DNA of 64,000 nucleotides from assembly GCA_965224735.1 (NCBI GenBank), contig OZ245059.1:1116001-1180000 (forward strand), read 5' to 3'. How positions within the stretch are numbered: position 1 is the first letter of the stretch; each line of letters opens with the position of its first letter. The position numbers were made by a program, and so were the translations under genes. The notes beneath the pieces were generated by a model that was not told where the DNA came from, did no database searches, and saw only the letters and a program-made list of their open reading frames with translations. The DNA comes from Robiginitomaculum_A sp036478535 (GTDB lineage: Bacteria; Pseudomonadota; Alphaproteobacteria; Caulobacterales; Maricaulaceae). Shown one piece after another: positions 34,862-43,804 of this stretch.

Positions 34862-35679
34862 GATTAGCCTTTTTTGGGGATATTGTCAGCAAATCTGGCC
34901 GTAGAGCCATTGCGAAGCATCTGCCGTGCCTGCGCGAAGATTTAAAACTTGATGCGGTTGTCATCAATGGCGAGAATGCTGCGGGCGGTTTTGGTATATC
35001 AGAAAGCACTGCGAAGGATTTATACGATGCGGGCGCAGATGTTATTACGCTTGGGAACCATAGTTTTGATAATGCCAGTGCGCTCAGCTATATCGAACGC
35101 GAGCCTAGATTGCTACGGCCCATAAATTACCCCAAAGGCACTGCGCCTGGAAAAGGCGCAAATCTTTATGATATTGGATGCTACCGTCTTTTGGTGATAA
35201 ATGTATTGGGGCGCGTGTTTATGGACGCGCTTGATGATCCGTTTGTTGCCGTTCAAGAAGCGCTTGATGCATGTCCTTTGGGCGATATGGCTGATGCTAT
35301 AATCGTGGATATCCATGCTGAAGCCACGTCAGAGAAAAACGCTATGGGGCATGTTTGTGATGGCCGTGCTTCGCTTGTCGTTGGCACGCACCAACATGTA
35401 CCAAGCGCGGATACGCGCATTTTAGCAGGCGGCACGGCTTATCAGTCAGATGCGGGTATGTGCGGTGATTATTCAGGTGTTATCGGCATGGACAAAGAAG
35501 AACCCGTGCGCCGTTTCACTACCCGCATGCGTGGCGGTAGATTTACGCCAGCTTGCGGCGAGGGCACAATATGCGGCATATTCGTAGAAACAGATGCTAA
35601 AACTGGCTTAGCCCTACGCGCACAGCCTATCCGCATAGGCCCGCACCTAATAGAGACGATACCAGCACTTGAAGCTTAA
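34858..35679 (+). CDS. ymdB: YmdB-family metallophosphoesterase
   Basis: This is a TIGR00282-type calcineurin-like phosphoesterase of 273 residues. Metal-binding motifs are FFGDIVSKSGR, VINGENAAGGFGI, TLGNHSFDN, VDIHAEATSEK and VVGTHQHVPSADTRIL. The YQSDAGMCGDYSGVIGM signature is intact. Relatives usually have GNHTWD, and here it is GNHSFD. In Bacillus this enzyme hydrolyses 2',3'- and 3',5'-cyclic nucleotides, but its role in alphaproteobacteria is less clear. It is coupled to the upstream cyclo-ligase gene and followed closely by yebC. Confidence 0.9.
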   Translation: MRLAFFGDIVSKSGRRAIAKHLPCLREDLKLDAVVINGENAAGGFGISESTAKDLYDAGADVITLGNHSFDNASALSYIEREPRLLRPINYPKGTAPGKGANLYDIGCYRLLVINVLGRVFMDALDDPFVAVQEALDACPLGDMADAIIVDIHAEATSEKNAMGHVCDGRASLVVGTHQHVPSADTRILAGGTAYQSDAGMCGDYSGVIGMDKEEPVRRFTTRMRGGRFTPACGEGTICGIFVETDAKTGLALRAQPIRIGPHLIETIPALEA

Positions 35680-35730
35680 GGCGAGTTGGACTACATAACC
35701 ATCAAACAAACCACTGAATCGGAGGATTTT

Positions 35731-36501
35731 ATGGCTGGACATTCAAAATGGGCCAATATTCAGCATCGTAAAGGGCGTCAAGATAAACTGCGCTCGAAGC
35801 TGTTTTCCAAATTGTCAAAAGATATCACAATCGCGGCTAAAATGGGTGGTGAGGATCCAGATATGAACCCGCGTTTACGCCTTGCTGTTAACAATGCCAA
35901 GGGGCAGTCTATGCCCAAAGATAATATCAACCGCGCTATTAAAAAAGGCGCAGGCGGCGACGCTGCGGATTATGACGAAATGCGCTATGAGGGTTTTGGC
36001 CCAGCGGGCATTGGCATGATTGTCGAAGTGTCTACGGACAACAAAAACCGCGCCGCGATGGAAGTGCGCACAGCGTTTTCTAAAAACGGCGGTAATTTAG
36101 GCGAAACTGGCTCTGTTTCTTTCCAGTTTGATCAAATTGGTGAGATTACTTATCCGCTAGACGCGGGTGATGAAAATGCCATGATGGAAGCGGCCATGGA
36201 AGCGGGCGCTGATGATGTCGAGTCCGATGAAGCCGATGAAGACCCTGAAGTAGAGACTTTGCACACATTTTATACCGAGCGTGAGGAACTGGCTAATGTA
36301 GCGGGCGAACTTGAGAAAACACTGGGTAAAGAGCCCAAAGGTGTCAATATAATTTGGAAAGCGCAAAACTTAATTGATGTGCCAGAAAAAGCGGTGACTG
36401 TGATGCGCCTAGTAGAAGTGCTTGAAGATCTAGATGATGTCCAAAACGTTTACCACAATATGGAACTTTCAGACGCAACTATAGCAGCAATGGAAGACTA
36501 A
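35731..36501 (+). CDS. yebC: YebC/PmpR family transcription or translation factor
   Basis: I choose the ATG at 35731 because it yields the invariant start MAGHSKWANIQHRKGRQD and follows CGGAGGA by seven bases. The frame opens further upstream to a TTG at 35686 that would add 15 unlikely residues. The 256-residue protein has the SMPKDNINRAIKKG and GPAGIGMIVE motifs. Family members act as DNA-binding regulators and, in recent work, as ribosome-associated factors for proline-rich stretches. yebC normally sits beside ruvC, but here the two are 28 kb apart. Confidence 0.95.
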   Translation: MAGHSKWANIQHRKGRQDKLRSKLFSKLSKDITIAAKMGGEDPDMNPRLRLAVNNAKGQSMPKDNINRAIKKGAGGDAADYDEMRYEGFGPAGIGMIVEVSTDNKNRAAMEVRTAFSKNGGNLGETGSVSFQFDQIGEITYPLDAGDENAMMEAAMEAGADDVESDEADEDPEVETLHTFYTEREELANVAGELEKTLGKEPKGVNIIWKAQNLIDVPEKAVTVMRLVEVLEDLDDVQNVYHNMELSDATIAAMED

Positions 36502-36578
36502 ATAAAACCATGCAAAATTGGTACATATTTGTACGAAATAAGTAAAATTACGAATTTGATTTAAACGAGGAAACTACA

Positions 36579-36803
36579 ATGAAAACTCTTAAATTTAAGC
36601 ACGAAGACAAAAATTACACCGTAAAAGGTGAGTGGGATAAAGACACATTCACAGCCCAAACTTTTCAAGGAAAGAAAGAAGCATCAGGTGTATTTTCTGT
36701 TGCAAAAGAAAAAGTCAAAGATGGCGTATTGGCAGATGATGCTGCGCTGGAAACAGTTGTTATGGAAGCGGCTAAAAACGATGTGATAAACGGCGAATCC
36801 TAA
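36579..36803 (+). CDS. Hypothetical small protein (74 aa)
   Basis: This short, charged, soluble protein (start MKTLKFKHEDKNYTVKGEW) is preceded by GAGGAAAC, a good binding site. It has no signal peptide or membrane segment and no family I recognise. Lys and Glu/Asp are abundant, and a helical C-terminal half (AALETVVMEAAKNDV) is likely. It sits alone between yebC and an IS scar. Confidence 0.6.
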   Translation: MKTLKFKHEDKNYTVKGEWDKDTFTAQTFQGKKEASGVFSVAKEKVKDGVLADDAALETVVMEAAKNDVINGES

Positions 36804-36953
36804 CCAGAAAACTTGGGACAAGTCCAGATCATCTCACGAGAGAGGAAGTTTTGGCACTCTATGTCAATAGAACTACGATGGTGGAATAGTATACTCAGAC
36901 TCCTCTATAACCCGAATTTCACCTTGACATTTCCCTCCTGATAGATTGGGCTC

Positions 36954-37385
36954 ATGTTTATGATTAAGCCTGGTTTTTTATCAAAGAGGGAACGCCGTGA
37001 GTTGGAGAGTGTCGTGCGTTGTCCGAGCGAGGATCACGGGATCGCGCGGCGGTGTAATGCTTTGCTTTTGTTGGATGAGGGCAAGAGCTGTCAACAAATA
37101 GCGCAATATTTGTATCTTGATGATGACACGATCCGTACCTGGTACAAAAAATACGCCGAGGGTGGTTTCGAGCTGATGGCGAGCTTTGATTACAAGGGTG
37201 GTTTCTCCAAATTGCGTGTGGACATAGAAGCGGCTCTTGTGTCTTGGTTGGAGGCTCGTGTCTGTCAGAATGTACACGAGGTTCGCGCCTTTATCTGGCA
37301 CAACTGGCAAGTCGATTATTCCAAGTCTGGCTGCATCAAATTACTGCATCGTTTGGGTTTTGAATCTTTTTTGGGGTTTCATCTC
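36954..37385 (+). pseudogene. IS630-type transposase remnant, N-terminal part
   Basis: The first ~135 residues are a typical IS630 HTH region. They include an ARRCNALLLLDEGKSCQQIAQ segment, LDDDTIRTWYKKY and a homeodomain-like LVSWLEARVCQNVHEVRAFI. After HRLGFE (near 37357) the similarity stops and the frame continues into sequence that belongs to a minus-strand IS1595-type gene. The whole DDE domain is missing. This is a truncated relic fused to another relic. Confidence 0.7.
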
Positions 37386-37845
37386 AGAGGTATCCAGTAC
37401 ATTATCGCCACGCCAACAATCACTATAAACGATACTATCGGGCACCACTTTACGCTGGATGATCGGATATAAAGTCTTGAAAGAGGCATTCGGAATAATC
37501 TTGGTGTAGACCTTGCCACCGCGCTTTAACAGCCCAAATACGGGGACTTTACCGCCCGCGCCACGCCCACGCTTACCTTTGCGTTTGCCGCCAAAATAGC
37601 TTTCATCTACTTCAATTTCACCCGCAAAGACTTCTTGCTCAGTCTGATCCAACTCGTAGGCAATAATCTCGCGCAAGCGGTGGAAATAATAAGCCCCCGT
37701 ACTCTTCCAGTGCTCTTGTTGACACCGACCAAACGAGACGCACATCTGGCCGTGCTGCCAGATACAAAATGTTCAATCAAACGAACCTGCTTAGCCCAAC
37801 TGATTCTACTCCTCCTCATACGTCCCATATACAACACCTAATCGG
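37357..37845 (-). pseudogene. IS1595 (ISXO2-like) transposase remnant, frameshifted and truncated
   Basis: Reading leftwards, the zinc-less N-terminal part (RRSRISWAKQVRLIEHFVSG, ARCASRLVGVNKST) lies in one frame from about 37813. The catalytic part (YYFHRLREIIAYELDQTEQE, EIEVDESYFGGKRKGKRGRG, YSDCWRGDN) lies in another. They are joined by about 10 extra bases near 37700. The protein breaks off after DTSEMK, before the last catalytic residues, where the IS630 fragment begins. The likely terminal repeat begins GGTGTTGTATATGGGACG at about 37845. IS1595 transposases have an ISXO2-like DDE-type nuclease fold. Confidence 0.75.
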
Positions 37846-37932
37846 TGTTATCTAGGATAGCTCCTAGAATTAACTATAGCTTTGCACCACCGTTTACATC
37901 TGTACAGTTAGGCAATAGAGCACGTTAAAATT

Positions 37933-38100
37933 TTACAAATCGTCATCACCAATTATGGGTTTGTCTTCTGTGTGAAGAAAGCGGGCGCTATCGCCTTCTA
38001 AATCTTCGTATTGGCCAGATTTTACGCTCCAGAAAAACGCGCCAAGACCAGTTAGCCCAAGACCAATAGCGATTGGGATAAGGTAAAGTAAAGATGCCAT
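37933..38100 (-). CDS. ccoS: cbb3 oxidase assembly protein CcoS (55 aa)
   Basis: This small gene starts at the ATG complementary to 38098-38100 after GGAGAG and encodes 55 residues: MASLLYLIPIAIGLGLTGLG, then AFFWSVKSGQYEDLEGDSAR. One membrane helix followed by FxWxxxxGQYxDLEGD is the CcoS signature. CcoS is needed for loading cofactors into CcoN in studied species. It is the last gene of the cluster, nine bases after the ccoI stop. Confidence 0.93.
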   Translation of the reverse strand: MASLLYLIPIAIGLGLTGLGAFFWSVKSGQYEDLEGDSARFLHTEDKPIIGDDDL

Positions 38101-38109
38101 ATTGCTCTC

Positions 38110-40389
38110 CTAGTGGTTTGTGAGCCGCAATGCGTTCAAGGTTACAATGATCGAAGAACCAGACATAGCAAGCGCAGCAAAGAGCGGATTTACAAAGCCA
38201 AATACGGCAAGAGGCACGGCGATAATATTGTAAAGAACGGCAAGGCTTAGATTTTCGATGACCCTTCTGTGGGCATCTTTTGCCGTGGCAGTCGCTGTGA
38301 TAAGGCCTGAGAGTTTATCGCCCTGCAAGATAATATCGGCAGCGGCGCGCGATATATCGGCAGCATCTGCGGGCGAGGCTGATGCGTAGGCAGATGCAAG
38401 GGCTGGCGCATCGTTAATCCCATCACCAATCATAAGGGTGAATTTCCCTTCGCTCCTTAGCGTATCAAGGCGGGACAACTTATCTTGCGGGGAAACTTCT
38501 GCTTGCCAATTTTTGATGCCAAGCTGCTCTGCGGTTTCGCGCGCAATTTCTTTTTTGTCGCCCGTTAAAAGCTCCAGATTATAACCGCGCCCTAGCAGTT
38601 GCGAGATAGTTTCCTTGGCATCCAGACGCGGTTTGTCTTTAAAGGCAAACCGAATTGGTTTGCTGTTGCCGATTTTAAGCCAGCTCTGCGTCCCTGCATT
38701 TGGATCAGGTTTAAGGCCTACAAAATTAGCCGCGCCAAATTGCGTCATTTGGCCATCTATCATAGCGCTCACACCTTGGCCAGATGTTTCCTGCATGCCT
38801 TCTGCCGCGCTACCTTTTCCAGCCTTAAGCGCTATGGCACGGGCGATAGGGTGGCGCGAACCGCGTGAGAGCTTGGCCGCAATTTCCAAATGCTTTGGTG
38901 ATATTTCATCTGCGTTGGAAAGTTCTAGGCTCCCCAAGGTCAAGGTACCAGTTTTATCAAAAACTATCGTGTCAACTTTGGCAAGGCGCTCTAGCGCGTC
39001 TCCAGATTTTATCAACACGCCTTTTTTAAACAGGCGCCCCGAGGCGACAATTTGCACGGCGGGCACTGCAAGGCCAAGAGCGCATGGGCAGGTAATAATG
39101 AGGACTGCAATGGCGTTTAAAGAGGCCGTTCGCAATGTGCTATCCGCAAGTCCGAATTTATGCCCAAAGAGCATCCATCCGATAAAAGTAAGCACTGCGA
39201 GTGTGTGAACAACGGGAACATAAGCTCGCGCGGCGCGGTCTGCAATGCGTACAAATTTACCTTTTTTCTGCTCGCCTGCTTCAACCAAATTAGAAATTTC
39301 CGAGAGGAAACTATCGCTGCTTATGGAGAGCGCTTTAAGGGTGAGGGGCGCGGATAAATTTATCATGCCCGAATACACTTTATCGCCTTGCGTTGCGCTT
39401 TGCGGCATGGTTTCGCCAGTGGCGATGGATGTGTCTATATCGGAAACGCCTTTAGTGATTTCGCAATCAACAGGAATACGCTCTCCAGCCGCTACCAAAA
39501 GCATATCGCCAGCCTTTATCTGGCTCGCAGGAACAGAGGATATAGTGCCGTCTAAAGCGATTAAAGAGGCGGTGCTGGACTGCATAGCGGCGAGTCTTTG
39601 GGCCGACTCACCCGTTTTTAAGCGCAGGCGCGAGTCCAGATACCGACCAATTAACAGCAAGAAGAGCAACATAACGGCGGCATCAAAATAGGTATCTGGA
39701 TTGCCTTGCATAGTTTCATAAACACTAAGCGTACAGGCGAGTATCACGGCTAAGGATATGGGTACATCCATGTTGGTTTTTTTGTTTTTAAGAGCGCTCC
39801 AAGCGGACCTAAAAAATGGCCGACCCGCATAAGCAACAGCTGGCAAGGCGATCATGCCTGAAATAATATGCATGATTTGATGGGTGTTTTCACCCATGTC
39901 TACGCCAGCCCACACAGAAACCGAAAGCAACATGACATTGACCATTGCAAATCCTGCTACCGCCATCGCTTTGAGAAGGCTATTTAGCTCTGTTTTGCCG
40001 CTCACAGCCCCTAATTCCATATCGAAGGGCTTTGCGCCATATCCCAACTCTTCGAGTTTCTTGACAATGGACAGTGCGCTGGTTTCTTCACCCTCCCACT
40101 GTACATTTAGGCGCATGGTTGAGAGGTTCATGCGTGCGAGTTTGATTTTTGGCAGTGTGGCTATGCCGCGCTCAATTTTGGCAAGGCAACTAGCGCAATG
40201 TGCGCCACTTATCATCAGATCAATAGAGTGACTGCCGTTTTTGCGAACCTGAACATAAGGGGCTAAAGCTTTTTCATTGCTCGTGCCAACGCCCTCACTT
40301 AAAGCATCTTGGCGCGCCAAATCACGGGCGGTAATTTGTCCACTTGGGCACCCTATCTCTTCATCTTTACCATATGTAAGTTTGACCAT
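38110..40389 (-). CDS. ccoI: Copper-exporting P1B ATPase CcoI/FixI for cbb3 oxidase
   Basis: CcoI moves copper across the inner membrane for cbb3 assembly. An N-terminal heavy-metal domain has GAHCASCLAKIERG, and a Cys before it (EIGCPSG) is common in CcoI. The transmembrane metal site is ITCPCALGLAVP. The phosphorylation site is DKTGTLT, and the ATP-binding and hinge motifs include GDGINDAPALASA and SRHPIARAIA (HP motif). Length (759) fits. The gene lies between ccoH and ccoS in the canonical order. Confidence 0.95.
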   Translation of the reverse strand: MVKLTYGKDEEIGCPSGQITARDLARQDALSEGVGTSNEKALAPYVQVRKNGSHSIDLMISGAHCASCLAKIERGIATLPKIKLARMNLSTMRLNVQWEGEETSALSIVKKLEELGYGAKPFDMELGAVSGKTELNSLLKAMAVAGFAMVNVMLLSVSVWAGVDMGENTHQIMHIISGMIALPAVAYAGRPFFRSAWSALKNKKTNMDVPISLAVILACTLSVYETMQGNPDTYFDAAVMLLFLLLIGRYLDSRLRLKTGESAQRLAAMQSSTASLIALDGTISSVPASQIKAGDMLLVAAGERIPVDCEITKGVSDIDTSIATGETMPQSATQGDKVYSGMINLSAPLTLKALSISSDSFLSEISNLVEAGEQKKGKFVRIADRAARAYVPVVHTLAVLTFIGWMLFGHKFGLADSTLRTASLNAIAVLIITCPCALGLAVPAVQIVASGRLFKKGVLIKSGDALERLAKVDTIVFDKTGTLTLGSLELSNADEISPKHLEIAAKLSRGSRHPIARAIALKAGKGSAAEGMQETSGQGVSAMIDGQMTQFGAANFVGLKPDPNAGTQSWLKIGNSKPIRFAFKDKPRLDAKETISQLLGRGYNLELLTGDKKEIARETAEQLGIKNWQAEVSPQDKLSRLDTLRSEGKFTLMIGDGINDAPALASAYASASPADAADISRAAADIILQGDKLSGLITATATAKDAHRRVIENLSLAVLYNIIAVPLAVFGFVNPLFAALAMSGSSIIVTLNALRLTNH

Positions 40390-40473
40390 GATTAACTCTT
40401 ATAGTGTTATTCCAACATAGGCGTAATTCGTATATTTACAATAAGGCTAATGCACACATTAGCGCGAGGGCGT

Positions 40474-40980
40474 TTAAAATTTAATCTCATTTTTTGTTTC
40501 AAAAACAAGGCCATCAAAGCGCACGGCTTTAGTCATTAAATATCGTTTCCCCGTGAGTGTATAATCGTCAGGCAGTGACGCTATATAGTGACCCTGTGCA
40601 TTTTGAGTAAAGGTCAACACAATATCCAAATCGGTTTCCGCTGGGTGTTTTAACAGGCCTGTCATGGTCAACCCGCGCACGGGTGTACCATTTTCGTCTA
40701 TGATCGTAAGAGAGACTGTTCTTGCTTGGCCAAGGTCAATATCGGCGCTCCAGCCTGTTGCTTTTTGCTGGGCTCGGTGTTCTAAAGTTCCATTATAAGC
40801 AAGGCCTTGACGGTATGACTGCTTTGTATCTTCACCACGAAAGGTTTTTACAGACTGTATAACCATATAACCATTGACCGCGAAAACCACACCGAAAATA
40901 GCAATAATAATCAGCAATACGTGTTTGCCAGTGAGTTCTTTTTCCTGTTTTCGTGTACCTGTTTTTTGTGTTTTTAACAT
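40474..40980 (-). CDS. ccoH: cbb3 oxidase accessory protein CcoH/FixH
   Basis: This 168-residue protein has one N-terminal membrane helix (HVLLIIIAIFGVVFAVNGYMVIQSV) and a periplasmic domain with the family segment SYRQGLAYNGTLEHRAQQKATGW. It is a FixH-family assembly factor that stabilises the oxidase subunits. It starts two bases after the ccoG stop. Confidence 0.92.
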   Translation of the reverse strand: MLKTQKTGTRKQEKELTGKHVLLIIIAIFGVVFAVNGYMVIQSVKTFRGEDTKQSYRQGLAYNGTLEHRAQQKATGWSADIDLGQARTVSLTIIDENGTPVRGLTMTGLLKHPAETDLDIVLTFTQNAQGHYIASLPDDYTLTGKRYLMTKAVRFDGLVFETKNEIKF

Positions 40981-40982
40981 AG

Positions 40983-42488
40983 TTATTCCTTGCCTGTGCC
41001 CGTAATAAACATAGTTTCAGTATGGGCAGTATGCCCTGTATCGGTGTCTTTAATCAAGAAGTTGAAAACTTCACGGTTTTTATGATCTTTAACATCTTCC
41101 AGAGACAGATATAATTTATAGCCGAGGGTTTTATCTGCAGGAACATGCAAAATATATTGTCCATTTGTTGGTTTAACACCGATAATATTTATGTTTGGAT
41201 TGATGATATCTTCGGCAGTGATGATGAAGTTTTTATCTTCACTGCTCTTGTTCAATATCTTCACAGTATAGCCATTGCGAATAGATCCATCCGAGAGGCG
41301 CACGAAATTTGGTACCCTGTCCCGCATAATGTTCATTTCGATAGTTGTTCTATTCGCGAGACCGTAGAGAATTACAGAGCTAATCACGAAAACGATCATA
41401 GCGTAAATAATAGTGCGGGCACGAACGAGATTAAAGCGCGGTTCCTCGCCTTTAAGACGGCGCTGGATATTTACATCTGTGTCATATGCAATCAACCCTT
41501 TAGGTCGATTTATTTTTTCCATAATGCCATTGCACGCATCGATGCAAAGCGCACAGCCAATACATTCTAGCTGTGCTCCGTCACGAATATCTATGCCTGT
41601 CGGGCAAACAGCAATGCACTGATGACAATCTATACAATCGCCTCGCCCTTCCCATGACGCGCCTTTCTTGTGGGGACCGCGTGGCTCTCCTCTATCATAA
41701 CGGTAGGTGACATTGAGGCTTTCTTCATCAATCATAGAGGCCTGAATACGCGGCCATGGGCACATATATGTACAAACTTGCTCGCGCATAAACCCTGCAA
41801 GTGCATAGGTTGTAAAGGTCATTATGCCTAAAAAGACATAGGATGTTACTGGCGCATGGCCAGTAAAAAGGTTTTTCACAATTGTTGGTGCGTCATGGAA
41901 ATATAATATCCACGCCCCGCCCGTAGCCATGGCGATTAGTATCCATGTTATATGTTTCCCAATTTTTTTTAAAATTTTATTGTTTTTCGTCCATGGAGAT
42001 CTTTCTAGCTTTATGCGGGCGTTGCGGTCACCTTCAAAAAAACGCTCGACGGCGACAAATAAATCTGTCCACACTGTTTGCGGGCAGGTATATCCGCACC
42101 AAATTCGGCCAAAAAGGGCTGTGACTAAAAACAGCCCCATCGCCGCTAGTATCAAAAGCCCAGTAATAAAGTAGACTTCTTGCGGCCAAATCTTGATAAA
42201 GAAAAAGTAAAACCGGGAATGAGCAAAGTCTACAAGCACGGCTTGGTTGGGGGCTTGGGGCCCTCTATCCCAACGAATAAACGGAATGAGATAATAAATT
42301 CCCAAAAGTATAAAAAGGATGAGCCATTTAATACGGCGGTAAATGCCCTTTACCCGCTTTGGCATGACTTTGACATGCTTTTGGTACAAATCAGATTGTG
42401 TCGAGAGGCCAGAAGCTTTCCATCGGGATTTTTTAATTCCAGGGGCAACTTCTTCGCGTTTAGTTTGTGCGGTTTTTTTATTGAGCAT
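40983..42488 (-). CDS. ccoG: cbb3 oxidase accessory ferredoxin-like protein CcoG (RdxA/FixG)
   Basis: This is a membrane protein with two 4Fe-4S clusters. Membrane segments at the N-terminal part precede FGRIWCGYTCPQTVWTDLF, followed by CIDCHQCIAVCPTGID and CIGCALCIDACN, the paired cluster-binding motifs. The C-terminal domain has the Ig-like FixG_C fold. Studied homologues reduce Cu(II) to Cu(I) for oxidase assembly. The 501-residue length is normal. Confidence 0.95.
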   Translation of the reverse strand: MLNKKTAQTKREEVAPGIKKSRWKASGLSTQSDLYQKHVKVMPKRVKGIYRRIKWLILFILLGIYYLIPFIRWDRGPQAPNQAVLVDFAHSRFYFFFIKIWPQEVYFITGLLILAAMGLFLVTALFGRIWCGYTCPQTVWTDLFVAVERFFEGDRNARIKLERSPWTKNNKILKKIGKHITWILIAMATGGAWILYFHDAPTIVKNLFTGHAPVTSYVFLGIMTFTTYALAGFMREQVCTYMCPWPRIQASMIDEESLNVTYRYDRGEPRGPHKKGASWEGRGDCIDCHQCIAVCPTGIDIRDGAQLECIGCALCIDACNGIMEKINRPKGLIAYDTDVNIQRRLKGEEPRFNLVRARTIIYAMIVFVISSVILYGLANRTTIEMNIMRDRVPNFVRLSDGSIRNGYTVKILNKSSEDKNFIITAEDIINPNINIIGVKPTNGQYILHVPADKTLGYKLYLSLEDVKDHKNREVFNFLIKDTDTGHTAHTETMFITGTGKE

Positions 42489-42570
42489 TAGAATCGTTCC
42501 AATTTTTGGTTATTGCGTAAAAAAAAGGATATTGGCTGCCTATGATTAAAGGCAACCCATTTGCATAATA

Positions 42571-43452
42571 TTATTCACCGCCACCTAGTGCGTGTACATA
42601 AACACTCAGTGCAGCAATTTGCTCATCTGTAAGACGCGCGTTCCAATTTGGCATAAGACCGCCACGACCATTAAATATTGTATTGCGGATTGTTAGCACA
42701 TCGCCGCCATAAAGCCAATTTTGATCTGTTAGGTCAGGTGCGCCAAGCTCGCGTGTACCTTTTGCATTGTCGCCGTGACATGATGCGCAATTATCTGCAA
42801 ACAAGCTTGCACCACGCAATGCCGCGCTAACGTCAGCCGTTTGGCCTGAAATATTAAGAACATGCTGCACAAGGTCATCAATTTCAGCGCTTGCTAGTAT
42901 TTCATCGCGGCCAAAAGCAAGCATGTCGCCAATGCGACTGTCATCATCATCTGCGCGAATGCCGTGAGTGAGTGTTTGCTTGATATCTTCATAACTACCG
43001 CCCCAAATCCAGATGTCATCATTAAGGTTTGGATAGCCTTCTGATCCTTGCCCGCCTTCGCCGTGGCAAATAGCGCAGTTGTCACCAAAAAGGGATTTTC
43101 CTTGCGCAGTAGCAAAACGCATAAGGTCTGGATTAGATTGAATTTCTTTAAGCTTAGCCCCAACTAGAGCCTTCGCCTGCACGGCGCGGCTTGCATGAAG
43201 TTCGTCCATAGCAACAGCAACACGGGCGCGATCAGAAAAACCTAATTTTCCTTTAGTATAACCTTCCATCCCTGGTAGAGCAGGAATTGCAGGCATCAAA
43301 AAAGCGTAAATACCAGCCCATAAAATACAGGCATAGAAAATACCTAGCCACCAACGCGGCATTGGGGTGTCAAGCTCGTCAATTCCATCCCATTCATGAC
43401 CCGTGGTTTCCGTACCTGTGATTTCATCAAAATTTCTTTTATGTTTGCTCAT
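42571..43452 (-). CDS. ccoP: cbb3 cytochrome c oxidase subunit III CcoP
   Basis: This is a diheme c-type cytochrome that feeds electrons to CcoO and CcoN. A membrane helix near residues 34-54 (WLGIFYACILWAGIYAFLM) is followed by two heme-attachment motifs, CAICH (126-130) and CASCH (222-226). Distal Met ligands are likely in the GDMLAF and GGLMPNW segments. Length is 293. It follows ccoQ by 12 bases. Confidence 0.96.
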   Translation of the reverse strand: MSKHKRNFDEITGTETTGHEWDGIDELDTPMPRWWLGIFYACILWAGIYAFLMPAIPALPGMEGYTKGKLGFSDRARVAVAMDELHASRAVQAKALVGAKLKEIQSNPDLMRFATAQGKSLFGDNCAICHGEGGQGSEGYPNLNDDIWIWGGSYEDIKQTLTHGIRADDDDSRIGDMLAFGRDEILASAEIDDLVQHVLNISGQTADVSAALRGASLFADNCASCHGDNAKGTRELGAPDLTDQNWLYGGDVLTIRNTIFNGRGGLMPNWNARLTDEQIAALSVYVHALGGGE

Positions 43453-43464
43453 TATGAACCCTTA

Positions 43465-43800
43465 TCATTCTTGATCTACAATTAGGCTTTCGTCTCCAAT
43501 TGGTAAATTGGCGATATCGCCAAAACGATCATCATCAACGGATTTGAAAAATCGCATAGAAGCAACGAAAGCAATAAGCCATACAATCGCTGTTATCATC
43601 AGAGCGTAACTGCCTAGCCAAGTGGCTAAAAAGAAAGACGCGGTTATCCCAAAAAACACGGCAAGCGCTGGCCATGCTGCTCCTAAGAATGAGGTTTGGT
43701 TTTTCCTCCAGAACACATAAACAGCAACCGCAGCTAAAAATAGAAAGAAAAATACTGTTCCGCCTATTTTTACGAGATGTGAGATTTGTTCGTATGCCAT
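43465..43800 (-). CDS. ccoQ: Extended CcoQ/FixQ-like subunit (111 aa)
   Basis: I place the start at the ATG complementary to 43798-43800 because GAGGTAA lies just upstream, giving MAYEQISHLVKIGGTVFFFL. Codons upstream of this overlap ccoO. The N-terminal ~35 residues resemble ordinary CcoQ: one helix followed by WRKNQ. Normal CcoQ ends soon after. Here about 75 more residues follow, with two further hydrophobic segments (FLGAAWPALAVFFGITASFF and MITAIVWLIAFVASMRFF) and an acidic tail. This may be a fused small membrane protein or a lineage-specific extension. The cluster position (O-Q-P) supports a CcoQ role. Confidence 0.75.
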   Translation of the reverse strand: MAYEQISHLVKIGGTVFFFLFLAAVAVYVFWRKNQTSFLGAAWPALAVFFGITASFFLATWLGSYALMITAIVWLIAFVASMRFFKSVDDDRFGDIANLPIGDESLIVDQE

Positions 43801-43804
43801 CTGT

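Noticed and set aside
35686..35730. N-terminal extension of yebC from a TTG start
   Set aside because: The family starts at MAGHSKW, and a good binding site precedes the ATG at 35731. The extra 15 residues have no counterpart in homologues.
38615..39208. Plus-strand frame of about 197 codons opposite ccoI
   Set aside because: ccoI has complete P-type ATPase motifs in the minus strand. The plus-strand frame is Ser/Arg/Pro-rich with no recognisable domain.
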